From: an uncultured Acetobacteraceae bacterium
Lineage (GTDB): Bacteria > Pseudomonadota > Alphaproteobacteria > Acetobacterales > Acetobacteraceae
DNA length: 37,563 nucleotides
Direction of reading: 5' to 3'
NCBI GenBank assembly: GCA_903847525.1
Contig: CAINEA010000067.1
Coordinates: 1 to 37,563, forward strand
The position numbers and the translations under genes were made by a program. The notes under the pieces are model-generated. The model was not told where the DNA came from and made no database searches. It saw only the letters and a list, made by a program, of their open reading frames with translations. Below are positions 13,401-20,478 of the stretch, piece after piece; position 1 is the first letter of the stretch, and the number at the start of each line of letters is the position of its first letter.

Positions 13401-14214
13401 GTCCCTCGATGTAGTCCGATTTCGACAGCACCTCAATCGACTGGTCGTGGTGCTGGACGATGTAATCGAACGGGGTGTAGAAGACGCCCGCGATGTCCGC
13501 AGGGATGTCCGCGCAGAAACCGGTGTAGGTTTTCACCGACAGGCCGTCCCGCAACGGATTGAACGTCAGGGTGTACTCGTACCGCGTGATGCCGTCGCCG
13601 AGGTCCGCGCACGTCGTCCCGGTGAGCGGTGGGGTCGGTGCAAATCCACCGTAGGAGTTGCCGTGCGGGCTCGTTAGCGACTGTCGGAGGTAATAGTGCA
13701 TCCGAGCCGCGGTGAATGCCGGCGACCCGAGAGCGCCCGTCGTGGGATCGAATGCGCCCCGCTGATATTTGCCGAGTGTCCATTTTTCCCACGCTGTTTG
13801 CGGCGTGTAAATCAGACCCAGCGTCAGCGGGACTCCGCCCGCACCGGGATCCGTGATTCGCTCGTCCTCAGAATCAATCCCTGCCGCGTCGACTCCGAAC
13901 ACGAACGACGGGAACAGCGACGCTAGATTCGCGCCCTCGTCGTCACCCGGTCCAGAGTCCGGATACTGCGCGTCGGTCGGCGACAGGTGCTGGTAAATGT
14001 GATGGAACTCGGCCTGCGGCGGGAACAGGAACCCGCTGGCGTCCGGGTTGCGGAGTTGCCGGAACGCGGAGAGCCAGTAGTAGGCCAACCGCCACGGCCC
14101 ATCCCCAAGGCCAGACACCAGCCGGTCGTTGATCGCGTTCGCGAGAGCGATCAGGTCCGAGGATTTGATCCGCTCGCCCGGGGTGACCAGGCGAGCGTTC
14201 CGGAATGTAATCAT
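10483..14214 (-). CDS. Large tail tip/baseplate-like protein (1243 aa)
   Basis: By far the largest protein in the window; it lies at the end of the tail block after the tape measure and three small tail genes, where siphoviruses encode the tail hub or tip. Start MITFRNARLVTPGERIKSSD. The sequence is rich in Gly, Ser, Thr, Asp and aromatic residues, with no signal peptide or membrane helix. There are many cysteines (for example LDCGGDPTCEDRRKNFYRSC near residue 760 and several CFDAF/CEGY contexts), which is unusual for a cytoplasmic virion protein. I find no lysozyme or peptidase signature. A receptor-binding or hub role is inferred from position and size. Confidence 0.7.
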   Translation of the reverse strand: MITFRNARLVTPGERIKSSDLIALANAINDRLVSGLGDGPWRLAYYWLSAFRQLRNPDASGFLFPPQAEFHHIYQHLSPTDAQYPDSGPGDDEGANLASLFPSFVFGVDAAGIDSEDERITDPGAGGVPLTLGLIYTPQTAWEKWTLGKYQRGAFDPTTGALGSPAFTAARMHYYLRQSLTSPHGNSYGGFAPTPPLTGTTCADLGDGITRYEYTLTFNPLRDGLSVKTYTGFCADIPADIAGVFYTPFDYIVQHHDQSIEVLSKSDYIEGPYTGGNTLTKQSGDAIQRALNFWAGDFRGTDDQRADELAGKSKWTSHAFSVQKFLTSQYLLAPARGNQEKDSLGHSFVSPIYPQATINGSLTASAGTRMTFAAEGSSHTVQAGVVASAVGILGQKLSGPVTVSLLNGTAVVGSVTLTPDATTQAASGVIRIFPTLPTGSVLSFRLDSDARFIEVSSAAGLVAEVAEIYPYQPSAMDLYLVLRLAGARMADSNGTDGSGLAEDQAAELGDDYFGNCMVANRRGELALPGSLGPVNTNAVFDAARRLSRHCRILPRFHLVDYSVAGGKSVLWFRRLAYGLGNDTPADAFDGIGPARAAIATGYLVVGRSYLVSATTGSVVHARMIYGNGQTFTATSTDYEQSGTATVYEADGIISTAVPKGWSNEWLFGVALMPYSDNDSSIWKASAYSDYFATSTVDRCNFYTPNTPTVAADLTTHMNINASGGGQQSSGLGTDWIAPENPAGYRYAKTSTQLNHLDCGGDPTCEDRRKNFYRSCRVFEPDLEIESVVSANFYGEERVKVTLKKRLHSTNGFTDGADATIAAGPAGWNVTNLRAEPFRSVENGIREYLVNQNLGTNCLGDGYQAGNASIASTISGDPDSPWGACYPSFRLSQLIPKPYEDGNDLPGPLDTPLTHEQFTQMELYLRVMCEGYVDGATSLQYGCTAGINAVFDYTFPNLCFDAFGGRWFSTIASATTSKLAAADVRTDKPEGYGPLPTIKAAAEAFNQYVAAVNKLDKVRVMLPFKFEMREGGSYNWQTVVFVNTDQSATISLGVGAIGFTQVSPIYPSYPISFGAWADAVSATSTVGVGVDYPSTGGSGDCVLNSLDIQEWRYETTDPDAVEAIPLEWRDMLSTRSAAILATNTVVETTTASYDPTTGSPCNAIPNSYPSSSGYMLFDVVQVTGTGCKFALSGAEQPQPLARQILNFHGGAISATTCSGGAANAAAITPVLPDALILSIPTVDQ

Positions 14215-14230
14215 GCCGCGTGGTCACCGA

Positions 14231-14602
14231 TCAGGCTTCGGTCATCACGTAGAAAATGTCGTGAGCCACGCCGGAGTATTTCACCTTGGGCGCGGTGGCC
14301 GAGCGCAGGTCGATGAGGCAAGGCGCGTCAAGTCCGTAGACCCGGAACGCCTCGTTTGTACCGTCGATGGAGACAGACACGTAATCGGTGGAAAGTGTGG
14401 AGTTGGACCGGATCCCGAGCTTTCCGATTGAGGTGATAGCGCCCTTGTCTAGCGAGACATACGAGGCCGTCAGAGTGAGCGTTCCTGAGATCATGTCCGC
14501 TCCGGCCATGGTCGAGCCGAACGATACGCCAGAGGTGTTGAGGGTCACGAAGGCTCCACCTTTGGAGCCGATCAAAGTTACTGTTGCGGTTACATCAGCC
14601 AT
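14231..14602 (-). CDS. Tail-region structural protein (123 aa)
   Basis: Small beta-rich protein, MADVTATVTLIGSKGGAFVT at the start, with strands alternating Thr/Ser/Val and the segment GTNEAFRVYGLDAPCLIDLR. It lies between the large tip protein and a 68-residue gene, all in the tail block, so it is probably a minor tail or tip component. No recognised domain. Confidence 0.6.
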   Translation of the reverse strand: MADVTATVTLIGSKGGAFVTLNTSGVSFGSTMAGADMISGTLTLTASYVSLDKGAITSIGKLGIRSNSTLSTDYVSVSIDGTNEAFRVYGLDAPCLIDLRSATAPKVKYSGVAHDIFYVMTEA

Positions 14603-14614
14603 ATAATTGTTGGT

Positions 14615-14821
14615 TCAGCCCCAGACGGGGACGTTATCGGTTGAGGAAGTTTGGGAGCCTGATTTCGCGCGTATTGAAACACCGTTGACGGTTCGCTCTA
14701 TCAGGACGGTTTCGTTTTCAACGATGCGCTGGGAACGCAGGTAGCGGATGACCTGATTGAGAGCCCGCTTTTCAGGCGCAGCGACTCCGGTTTCGCGAAC
14801 CTCTTGAGGGAGTTGAATCAT
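14615..14821 (-). CDS. Small tail-region protein (68 aa)
   Basis: MIQLPQEVRETGVAAPEKRA, then a helix (LNQVIRYLRSQRIVENE) and a terminal strand with a Ser-rich end. The ATG overlaps the preceding stop (ATGA). Proteins of this size and layout are common next to phage tip genes; exact role unknown. Confidence 0.55.
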   Translation of the reverse strand: MIQLPQEVRETGVAAPEKRALNQVIRYLRSQRIVENETVLIERTVNGVSIRAKSGSQTSSTDNVPVWG

Positions 14822-15630
14822 GTGATGAGTTCGTAAAGGTCATTGTCCCACGCCGCGAAAGCGAAGATCGAAGTTTCCTCGAAGCGCCGTGTTGCAATCT
14901 GGTAGTCGAGATTCGTTCCTCTGTTTTTCCATGACCACGACGCGACAATTTTTCCATGCGTATCAACTGGCAGGTTCGCGTCTGGTGGATTGACCGGAAC
15001 AACTGCCTGAATATCGACAGGGATTCCAAGGAATGAAATCAACGCAGATGTCGTATATGTCACGTCGCGAGCGACGACGCGCAACCGGTTGGGGTAGTTG
15101 GAAGAGTAGGTGCGAACCCGAGTCAGAACAGGGCGTTTCGATTCATAGTGTTCGTCACCCGCAAGTAGTTTCAGGAAGACGCGATAACAATTCGGGTAAA
15201 CAGTCTCAGTGTATGGGAAATCCAAACCGTTCGATGCGGCATCAGCGATGTCTTTTTTGACCTTGCTTATGTTCACAAAGTTGGATTTTTCTGCCAGTTC
15301 ATGGATCACTGCCGGAATCGTCCAAAGCGAAATCTGAACAAGTTCCTCCTGGATCTGCCAGCGGTCGACGGGGACCTCAGACGATGGATTTGACGCCGTT
15401 GCTGGGTCGTTCGCGAACACCGCAATCAACCGGCTTTTTCCGCCGTCAACCGTCGTCGTGATCTTAGCCCCAAACGAAAGCAGCGACGCCCCCATGGTCT
15501 TGACGCCAGTTTCGGTTCCCTCGTAGGTGAGTCGCCATGATGCTCCTGCAACGGGATCTGTGCTGATCTCCTGCTCAACGATGTCGCATTGCGCGGCAAG
15601 CGTTCCGGATGAGAAGAGGGAGGTTTTCAA
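14818..15630 (-). CDS. Tail-region protein (270 aa)
   Basis: Directly follows the tape measure gene (ATGA overlap), the place of distal tail or tip-adapter proteins in siphoviruses. Starts MKTSLFSSGTLAAQCDIVEQ and includes RVFLKLLAGDEHYESKRPVL and SWSWKNRGTNLDYQIATRRF. No strong motif is visible; a distal tail protein is my best guess from gene order. Confidence 0.55.
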   Translation of the reverse strand: MKTSLFSSGTLAAQCDIVEQEISTDPVAGASWRLTYEGTETGVKTMGASLLSFGAKITTTVDGGKSRLIAVFANDPATASNPSSEVPVDRWQIQEELVQISLWTIPAVIHELAEKSNFVNISKVKKDIADAASNGLDFPYTETVYPNCYRVFLKLLAGDEHYESKRPVLTRVRTYSSNYPNRLRVVARDVTYTTSALISFLGIPVDIQAVVPVNPPDANLPVDTHGKIVASWSWKNRGTNLDYQIATRRFEETSIFAFAAWDNDLYELIT

Positions 15631-16745
15631 TTTCCAGCCTCCGTGCCCAGAACGTCTGCCATTTTGCTCACGTCGACTTGCACTTTTGCAAGCGTTTCGG
15701 CGGTGAACTTGGTGTTTGCAACGATCGCGTGGTTTGCGTCGCTGCCGAATGTGTACCCGCCGATACCGGCGAGGCTTCCTGTTCCCGGTGATATTAGACC
15801 ATATGACACCGCGGTAGATTTTCCAGAATCGGACGAGGACCCAGACGAAGTTCGCCGCTTCATTGATCGCGCGTCGGCAGCACGTTTCACCAACGCCTCA
15901 TCAGGGGCTTGAGTCGATAGGCTCCCATTGATCGCTTGAGCAAGTCCGTCAATCGGTGCCGCAATTAAAGCGCCTAGGTAAGAGAAGAACTGCGTCGTGC
16001 CTCCCATTTCTTTCCCCTCCTTCACGCCAGAATTCAAGGTATCCGACGCACCCGCCATGAAGCGGTCAACGAATGACCCGATAGGCATCACCGCTAAGTT
16101 GCGCTCCGCTTTCGCGCGTTTGGCCTCCTTCATCGCCTCGATGGCGTCTTTGATATTCTCGTCGTCTATCAGGTTAATAGGTCCAAGCTCCTTCAACTCA
16201 ACCATGATGTTTTTCAACACCAGAGCGTTTTTCCCAAGCAGCGCGAATTGAGCGGACTCAAAACCAGTGTCCCGGCCTGCCTTTGAAGAGTTCGCGGCAA
16301 TCATCTTCATGATGTCCACGACTGACTTCATTGGATTGAGAACGTCAGCCGAGTTGATACCCAACTGGCCGAACATGCCGAGCGCCTTGTCTCCCTGATC
16401 ACCGCCAGCGGACGCCAGCGCCCTGGCCTTCGCGATTCGACCGATGGATCCCGCAACGCTCTCGAATTCCAGCCCGAGCCGGCCGGTGGCCTTCTGGAGC
16501 TGTTGAACCTCGGTGTGCGTCAGCTCAAATCGTTTGCCGAGGTGGTCAACTTCAATGGCTGCGTCATGGAGGTCCGAAACCATGTTTTTGACCGCGGCAA
16601 TCGCGAACGCCGCGGCCGCACCAGCACCAAGTTTTGCGACGAGGTTGCCGGTGAATTTGTCGGTCGCCGACTCCGCACGCTTCAACCCACTTTCAAATCC
16701 GCTGGTGTCGAGGCCAAGCCTGCCGATGAGTTGGAAAAGGCCCAT
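15627..16745 (-). CDS. Tail tape measure protein (372 aa)
   Basis: Starts MGLFQLIGRLGLDTSGFESG, the usual phage tape-measure opening (a short strand, then LKRAESATDKF helices). It has a small hydrophobic segment (LGAGAAAAFAIAAVKNMV, about residues 39-56), long helices, and a second apolar stretch near GALIAAPIDGLAQAI. At about 0.15 nm per residue, 372 residues predict a tail of about 56 nm, short for a siphovirus. It shares one base with the upstream stop (TGATG). Confidence 0.82.
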   Translation of the reverse strand: MGLFQLIGRLGLDTSGFESGLKRAESATDKFTGNLVAKLGAGAAAAFAIAAVKNMVSDLHDAAIEVDHLGKRFELTHTEVQQLQKATGRLGLEFESVAGSIGRIAKARALASAGGDQGDKALGMFGQLGINSADVLNPMKSVVDIMKMIAANSSKAGRDTGFESAQFALLGKNALVLKNIMVELKELGPINLIDDENIKDAIEAMKEAKRAKAERNLAVMPIGSFVDRFMAGASDTLNSGVKEGKEMGGTTQFFSYLGALIAAPIDGLAQAINGSLSTQAPDEALVKRAADARSMKRRTSSGSSSDSGKSTAVSYGLISPGTGSLAGIGGYTFGSDANHAIVANTKFTAETLAKVQVDVSKMADVLGTEAGN

Positions 16746-17377
16746 CAGTTGTTCCTCCCGATGGCTTCGGCCCTGAGTTGTTCCGCAAGCTCAACCGCAG
16801 AGCATCCGCGGCGCTGGCGTTCAGCCTCCCAATGCTCGATCGCGTCGAACCAGTTGGTTTTTTCCTCGCTCTGAATTTCCATCTGCCCACGGGCCTCGGC
16901 GAGAGCGCAGAGCAGTTGCCGCGCGGTTCGGATCGGCATAGTCATGGCATCGTCATACCCGATGCCGAGTTCCCCCATCAGCGTCGAGAGCAGATTGACC
17001 CACCACGGGGATGCGATGGTACGAGACTCGCCGGCTTTGCCCGATGAGACAACCGACGGACCTGCGGTCTGGTATTTGAACCACTCCACGAAACGGTTGG
17101 ACTCGTCGGCCAGTGCGAGCCGGCGGCACGCGCGAGCCCACAGCCGAAAGAAAGGCCGCGCCCACCAGCTTGCGAGCCCGCTACGGGCAGCCTGAGTCGA
17201 TTGCGAGCAGACGAAAATGGCCAGCGACAACTCGGCGAGGTGGTCGCCGGAGTCGATGCCGCACACGAACACCGATTCGAGGTCGGCGAGCAGGAAGACA
17301 TGCCCGAGGGTCAGCGGTTGGAGCCGCAGTCTCAGGCACGTCACGGGCCGTGCGTCGAGTTTCCAGCAATCGAGCAT
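16745..17377 (-). CDS. Tail assembly chaperone-like protein (210 aa)
   Basis: Lies between the major tail protein and the tape measure, the position of tail assembly chaperones (lambda gpG/gpGT). The segment RLQPLTLGHVFLLADLESVF followed by LAELSLAIFVCSQ resembles chaperones I know from other phages. The C-terminus is helical (LRAEAIGRNN). I see only one continuous frame and no G/GT-type slippery sequence, so no frameshift product is proposed. Confidence 0.6.
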   Translation of the reverse strand: MLDCWKLDARPVTCLRLRLQPLTLGHVFLLADLESVFVCGIDSGDHLAELSLAIFVCSQSTQAARSGLASWWARPFFRLWARACRRLALADESNRFVEWFKYQTAGPSVVSSGKAGESRTIASPWWVNLLSTLMGELGIGYDDAMTMPIRTARQLLCALAEARGQMEIQSEEKTNWFDAIEHWEAERQRRGCSAVELAEQLRAEAIGRNN

Positions 17378-17381
17378 TGGA

Positions 17382-17927
17382 TCAGGTGGTGATCGCTGCG
17401 GTCAGGCCAGTGATGCTGGTGGTGGACATGAATCGTTTCATCGGAAGCGTCATCGTCGCATGTCCTGAATTGCTGAGTTTCCAGGATCCGCCTCCAGAAT
17501 AGATCCAACGGTTAAGAGTGACACCGCTACCACCGCTGTTGAATGCGCCATACGTACCATCGCACAGCCCGCCAGCGCTGCCGTCGACTGTTCCACCGGC
17601 CGGTATGTACGGTAACCCTGTGATCGCAACCGAAGATCCGAGCGCTGGAAGCGGTGCCGACAACGCAGCGAGCGCCTGAGTTGTTGTGCCCTCTGGAACG
17701 AGGTCGAATGTGCATTCGAGATACTCACCGGACATGATCAGGCCGGTATATTCACCGGTAGTTCCTTTGATCATATCCTCCTGAGCATGGTGCGTCATGT
17801 TGGCGCTTGAAATGTTCGGAGACGTATATCCCGAAATCGCAGACCCCGTTCCGTTTGGTGGATAAAGAACGAAGGTCGCCGGCACACCAAAGACGTGTGC
17901 TTTATTGAGCTGGGTAGGAGTTGACAT
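17382..17927 (-). CDS. Major tail tube protein candidate (181 aa)
   Basis: Gene order (terminator, this, chaperone, tape measure) points to the tail tube subunit. MSTPTQLNKAHVFGVPATFV at the start, then a beta-rich body with GEYTGLIMSGEYLECTFDLV, and a last strand SNSGHATMTLPMKRF. Size is usual for a tube protein. No direct motif proves it. Confidence 0.65.
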   Translation of the reverse strand: MSTPTQLNKAHVFGVPATFVLYPPNGTGSAISGYTSPNISSANMTHHAQEDMIKGTTGEYTGLIMSGEYLECTFDLVPEGTTTQALAALSAPLPALGSSVAITGLPYIPAGGTVDGSAGGLCDGTYGAFNSGGSGVTLNRWIYSGGGSWKLSNSGHATMTLPMKRFMSTTSITGLTAAITT

Positions 17928-17947
17928 ATTGGAAAATTGGTCGGTTG

Positions 17948-18418
17948 TTAAACTGCGGTTTCAGAAACTGGAGCGCACTCAACCTCCAGCGCGAGAGACG
18001 ACACCCAAGAGCGGCCGTCGATTGCTAGATTCTGGTCGGTGGCCATGAGCAAAAAGCAGGCGAACCCGGGTAGGAGTGAGAGTGCGGTCACGGCGGTGTC
18101 CCGGTCCATGAACAACTCGAAGACGGCGCTGGCATGCTCGTCGTGATCGCCCTCCGTGGTGTCTTCGGCGTTGGAGACCACTTGCAGGTCAATGAAGCAT
18201 CGCCAGCCGCCACCGGGCCATGCCGTGCGCGTCGCGCGGTCGCAGTGGACGAGGATTTTAGGCAACGGTGTCGAGGAAACCTCGGCGTCGAGATCGTTGC
18301 CAGCCGGCCCTCGGTTGACCGTTGGAACGATTGATCCGCCGTCGATCCAATCGAAGCCTTGCTGCGCGAGGTAGTACGCAATCTTCTTCGCGCAGAGATG
18401 GGTGATGTTGTTGCCCAT
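17948..18418 (-). CDS. Tail terminator-like protein (156 aa)
   Basis: Start at ATG 18418 (MGNNITHLCAKKIAYYLAQQ), just after the upstream TAA; an upstream in-frame extension is possible but would run into the previous gene. The middle contains PLPKILVHCDRATRTAWPGG and a conserved-looking FIDLQVVS, as in proteins that close the tail tube at the head side. The assignment rests on position between the neck protein and the tube. Confidence 0.55.
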   Translation of the reverse strand: MGNNITHLCAKKIAYYLAQQGFDWIDGGSIVPTVNRGPAGNDLDAEVSSTPLPKILVHCDRATRTAWPGGGWRCFIDLQVVSNAEDTTEGDHDEHASAVFELFMDRDTAVTALSLLPGFACFLLMATDQNLAIDGRSWVSSLALEVECAPVSETAV

Positions 18419-18419
18419 G

Positions 18420-19070
18420 TTATTTCGCGTTGTGACGGTCTGCGTCCTCCTGCATTTTGCGGGCGAGATAGACCTGCATGTCTTTCGTCGCGAAATCAAA
18501 ACCGGCTTGGAGAGCGGTGACGACGCGCGGGTCGATCTGCTGCCCGGACGGCTTGTTCTCCGTGAGCGTGTAGGTCCATTCCGCAACAGGATCCCAGCCG
18601 GATTTCGCTGGCGTGGCCCCGCCTTTTTGCTTCACGCGCGGTCCCGTTTCGGTCGAGCGAAGACCGAAGGAGGCTGCGAGTTTACGCATCGGGATCAGCC
18701 AACCGGCTGCCAGAGATCCGACGGCACGAAGACGACCTTTTCCTTTCGCGAGCGCTTCGGCCTGGGTGAGCGGCGGCTGGCCACGGCTCGCGCGGTTCGC
18801 TTGAACGAGATTGATCAGGTTGCGGTCTGGCCCGTAGGCGTACCGCCGGACGGTCTTGCCTTTCCTGTTCACACGTTCCGAAACCAGCGAAGCTCCGATT
18901 GCAGCCATCACGGCCCCGCGGTCTGCCCTGGGTGTCGCTTGAAACGCGGCCAGCACGATGTCAAAAGCCTTCCGGTTTATGACCTCCGCAATCGTCCGTT
19001 TCGTCCGGCCCATGTACTCGATGAGCGTCCGCTGGAACTCCGACTGGTCGATGTGGAGCGTGGGGGTCAT
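18420..19070 (-). CDS. Neck/tail completion protein, HK97 gp10-like (216 aa)
   Basis: MTPTLHIDQSEFQRTLIEYM followed by a basic helical region. Long, Arg/Lys-rich middle, and a C-terminal helix PRVVTALQAGFDFATKDMQV. Proteins of this kind in the neck cluster complete the tail or head-tail joint. Overlaps the upstream gene by ATGA. Confidence 0.55.
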   Translation of the reverse strand: MTPTLHIDQSEFQRTLIEYMGRTKRTIAEVINRKAFDIVLAAFQATPRADRGAVMAAIGASLVSERVNRKGKTVRRYAYGPDRNLINLVQANRASRGQPPLTQAEALAKGKGRLRAVGSLAAGWLIPMRKLAASFGLRSTETGPRVKQKGGATPAKSGWDPVAEWTYTLTENKPSGQQIDPRVVTALQAGFDFATKDMQVYLARKMQEDADRHNAK

Positions 19071-19558
19071 CGGTTCACGTCCCCGAGTTCCAGAACGATG
19101 TAAGCGCCCTGCATGTTCATTTTCGCAGAGTCGATTCGGTATTGTTTCCCGCGAAATGTGAGGCGCTTCCCGGCCACCGGTTGCCGCAGTTGGTTTTGGT
19201 CGTCGGTGTATTCGAGATTCCCGCCGGACTGGTTTTGTAGGTTGCCGCCGTCCTCGGTCCCGATGACCTGATCTCCAGCCGTGGCCGAGCCGGCAGCGGA
19301 GTCCATGGTGACGTCGCCGGAATCAGTGGTGATGAGCGTGGTGTCGGAGAGCTTCCAGATCGCCCAGCGAACGAGAAGACGCAGGCCCGGGTTGCCCTCA
19401 AATCCGCCCGCCTTGAGCGCGTAGGAGTCCAGCCCATTCGACGGGATGCATGGGATCCAAACGCCGCGCCAGAGAAACTGTTGAGCCCGGGACGTGGAGG
19501 CGTCGCAGCGGGCTTCTACCGTTTTCAGTGCTCGTTCGATGGCGGGGGCGAGGCTCAT
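19067..19558 (-). CDS. Head-tail joining protein candidate (163 aa)
   Basis: MSLAPAIERALKTVEARCDA, then a beta-rich half ending RLTFRGKQYRIDSAKMNMQG. RGKQYRIDSA with flanking strands resembles the small barrel head-tail stoppers. It sits between the lysis cassette and the neck genes, coupled on both sides (ATGA at 19067-19070 and 19555-19558). Confidence 0.5.
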   Translation of the reverse strand: MSLAPAIERALKTVEARCDASTSRAQQFLWRGVWIPCIPSNGLDSYALKAGGFEGNPGLRLLVRWAIWKLSDTTLITTDSGDVTMDSAAGSATAGDQVIGTEDGGNLQNQSGGNLEYTDDQNQLRQPVAGKRLTFRGKQYRIDSAKMNMQGAYIVLELGDVNR

Positions 19559-19773
19559 TTACGCTCCAGCTCCAGTTCGAGGGAATTGATTGTCTTCAAC
19601 GCGTCCCTGCACCACTCCGGCGCTGCCTGCCGGGCTGCCTGCGCGTCCGGTCGAGCCATCAACCGCGCCGAGTTGTCCAGTCGGACGTGAGACTGGCACC
19701 CCGACAGGAGCGTCAACCCAAGCGTCAACAGCAGCGTCCTTGTTTGTGCGGAGTTTTTGAGCGTCAGCTTCAT
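19555..19773 (-). CDS. Outer-membrane spanin-like lipoprotein, Rz1 type (72 aa)
   Basis: MKLTLKNSAQTRTLLLTLGL followed by LTLLSGCQS: basic n-region, apolar core and a lipobox ending in Cys 26. The mature part is short and helical (LKTINSLELELERK). It lies almost wholly inside the 106-codon gene at 19559-19879 but in another frame, the arrangement of lambda Rz/Rz1. It is probably the outer-membrane half of the spanin pair that fuses the inner and outer membranes at lysis, which implies a Gram-negative host. Confidence 0.7.
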   Translation of the reverse strand: MKLTLKNSAQTRTLLLTLGLTLLSGCQSHVRLDNSARLMARPDAQAARQAAPEWCRDALKTINSLELELERK

Positions 19774-19879
19774 TTACTTTTGCGGCGTGCGAGTTGAGGG
19801 CGTCGGCGAGTTTTTCAACGAGACCGATTGACGCCGGCAGCATTCTCAGAAATGCGAGGATGGCGGCGATGATGCTCAC
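19559..19879 (-). CDS. Inner-membrane spanin-like protein, Rz type (106 aa)
   Basis: GTG start at 19879 in a GTGA overlap with the preceding gene. An apolar N-terminal segment (SIIAAILAFLRMLPASIGLV) is followed by a charged helix (EKLADALNSHAAKVNEADAQ) and KDAAVDAWVDAP, then a Gly/Pro-rich tail where the Rz1-like gene overlaps. The tail past about residue 60 looks like a forced reading of the overlapping gene. The likely role is the inner-membrane spanin subunit. Confidence 0.6.
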   Translation of the reverse strand: MSIIAAILAFLRMLPASIGLVEKLADALNSHAAKVNEADAQKLRTNKDAAVDAWVDAPVGVPVSRPTGQLGAVDGSTGRAGSPAGSAGVVQGRVEDNQFPRTGAGA

Positions 19880-20268
19880 GGGGTTTTTGTGAGAAGGTGC
19901 GCCTTGATCGAGAACAAGAAGTCCAAGAGCCACGCGATGCCCTTGTAAATCGGACCGGCCTCGGCGGCGGCGAGCTTCTTGGCGGCTGCGGAATCAGGAC
20001 CCATGCCAGCCTCGATCGCGCTGAACATCGGCTTTGCGACAACGCGCACGGTGGCCATGATTGTGAGCAACGTGAGCAACCACGGATGAGTTCCGGCGAA
20101 CCCCTGGATGAACGGAGCGACCACTGCGCCTGTGGTGTCTGCACCAGCGTATGGAGTCAGGTCTGGGACGGCGTTGGTCTGCGCGTGCGCGACGGTGCAA
20201 CCGAACATCAGCAAAATGCCGAAGGTCAGTGCGATGAGGTGTCCGATGATACTGGTGTTTTTCTTCAT
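19876..20268 (-). CDS. Membrane protein of the lysis cassette (130 aa)
   Basis: MKKNTSIIGHLIALTFGILL then MFGCTVAHAQ: a signal sequence with either a signal peptidase I site (AHA-Q) or a lipobox-like LMFGC. A second hydrophobic segment is WLLTLLTIMATVRVV, and a third is near IAWLLDFLF. It is next to the holin candidate and spanin pair, so it may take part in lysis (a pinholin or antiholin are options). No known family. Confidence 0.6.
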   Translation of the reverse strand: MKKNTSIIGHLIALTFGILLMFGCTVAHAQTNAVPDLTPYAGADTTGAVVAPFIQGFAGTHPWLLTLLTIMATVRVVAKPMFSAIEAGMGPDSAAAKKLAAAEAGPIYKGIAWLLDFLFSIKAHLLTKTP

Positions 20269-20271
20269 AAA

Positions 20272-20478
20272 TTAGGGGTTGTCTTTGAAATCCTTCCGCA
20301 TCCTTCGGAAATACCAAATCAAGCCGCAGACGGCCGCGCAGAAACCGACGGCATGCGTCACCACGGTCAGGAATTCGTCCGCAATGTGGACCCATTGCAT
20401 GCTGACGCCTCCAACGATTGGCATCGCCGCCTTCGCGGTATCTTGAGCGAATTCCTTCATCTGTTTTTCGGAGTTCAA
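20272..20478 (-). CDS. Holin candidate (68 aa)
   Basis: Read from TTG 20478, which overlaps the tailspike stop by TTGA; ATG 20460 (MKEFAQDTAK) is an alternative. The product has polar N-terminal helices, a hydrophobic segment (LTVVTHAVGFCAAVCGLIWY) and a basic tail (RRMRKDFKDNP). A single membrane helix with a positively charged end and a position next to spanins fits a small holin. No endolysin gene is next to it. Confidence 0.55.
   Translation of the reverse strand: MNSEKQMKEFAQDTAKAAMPIVGGVSMQWVHIADEFLTVVTHAVGFCAAVCGLIWYFRRMRKDFKDNP

Noticed and set aside
16745-17927. lambda G/GT-like programmed frameshift before the tape measure
   Set aside because: No slippery heptamer with a family-like extension was found; the chaperone candidate is a single frame that ends at the tape-measure start.
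18402-19103. Plus-strand frame of 233 codons opposite the neck genes
   Set aside because: Antisense shadow in GC-rich DNA; the minus genes here are coupled and family-like.
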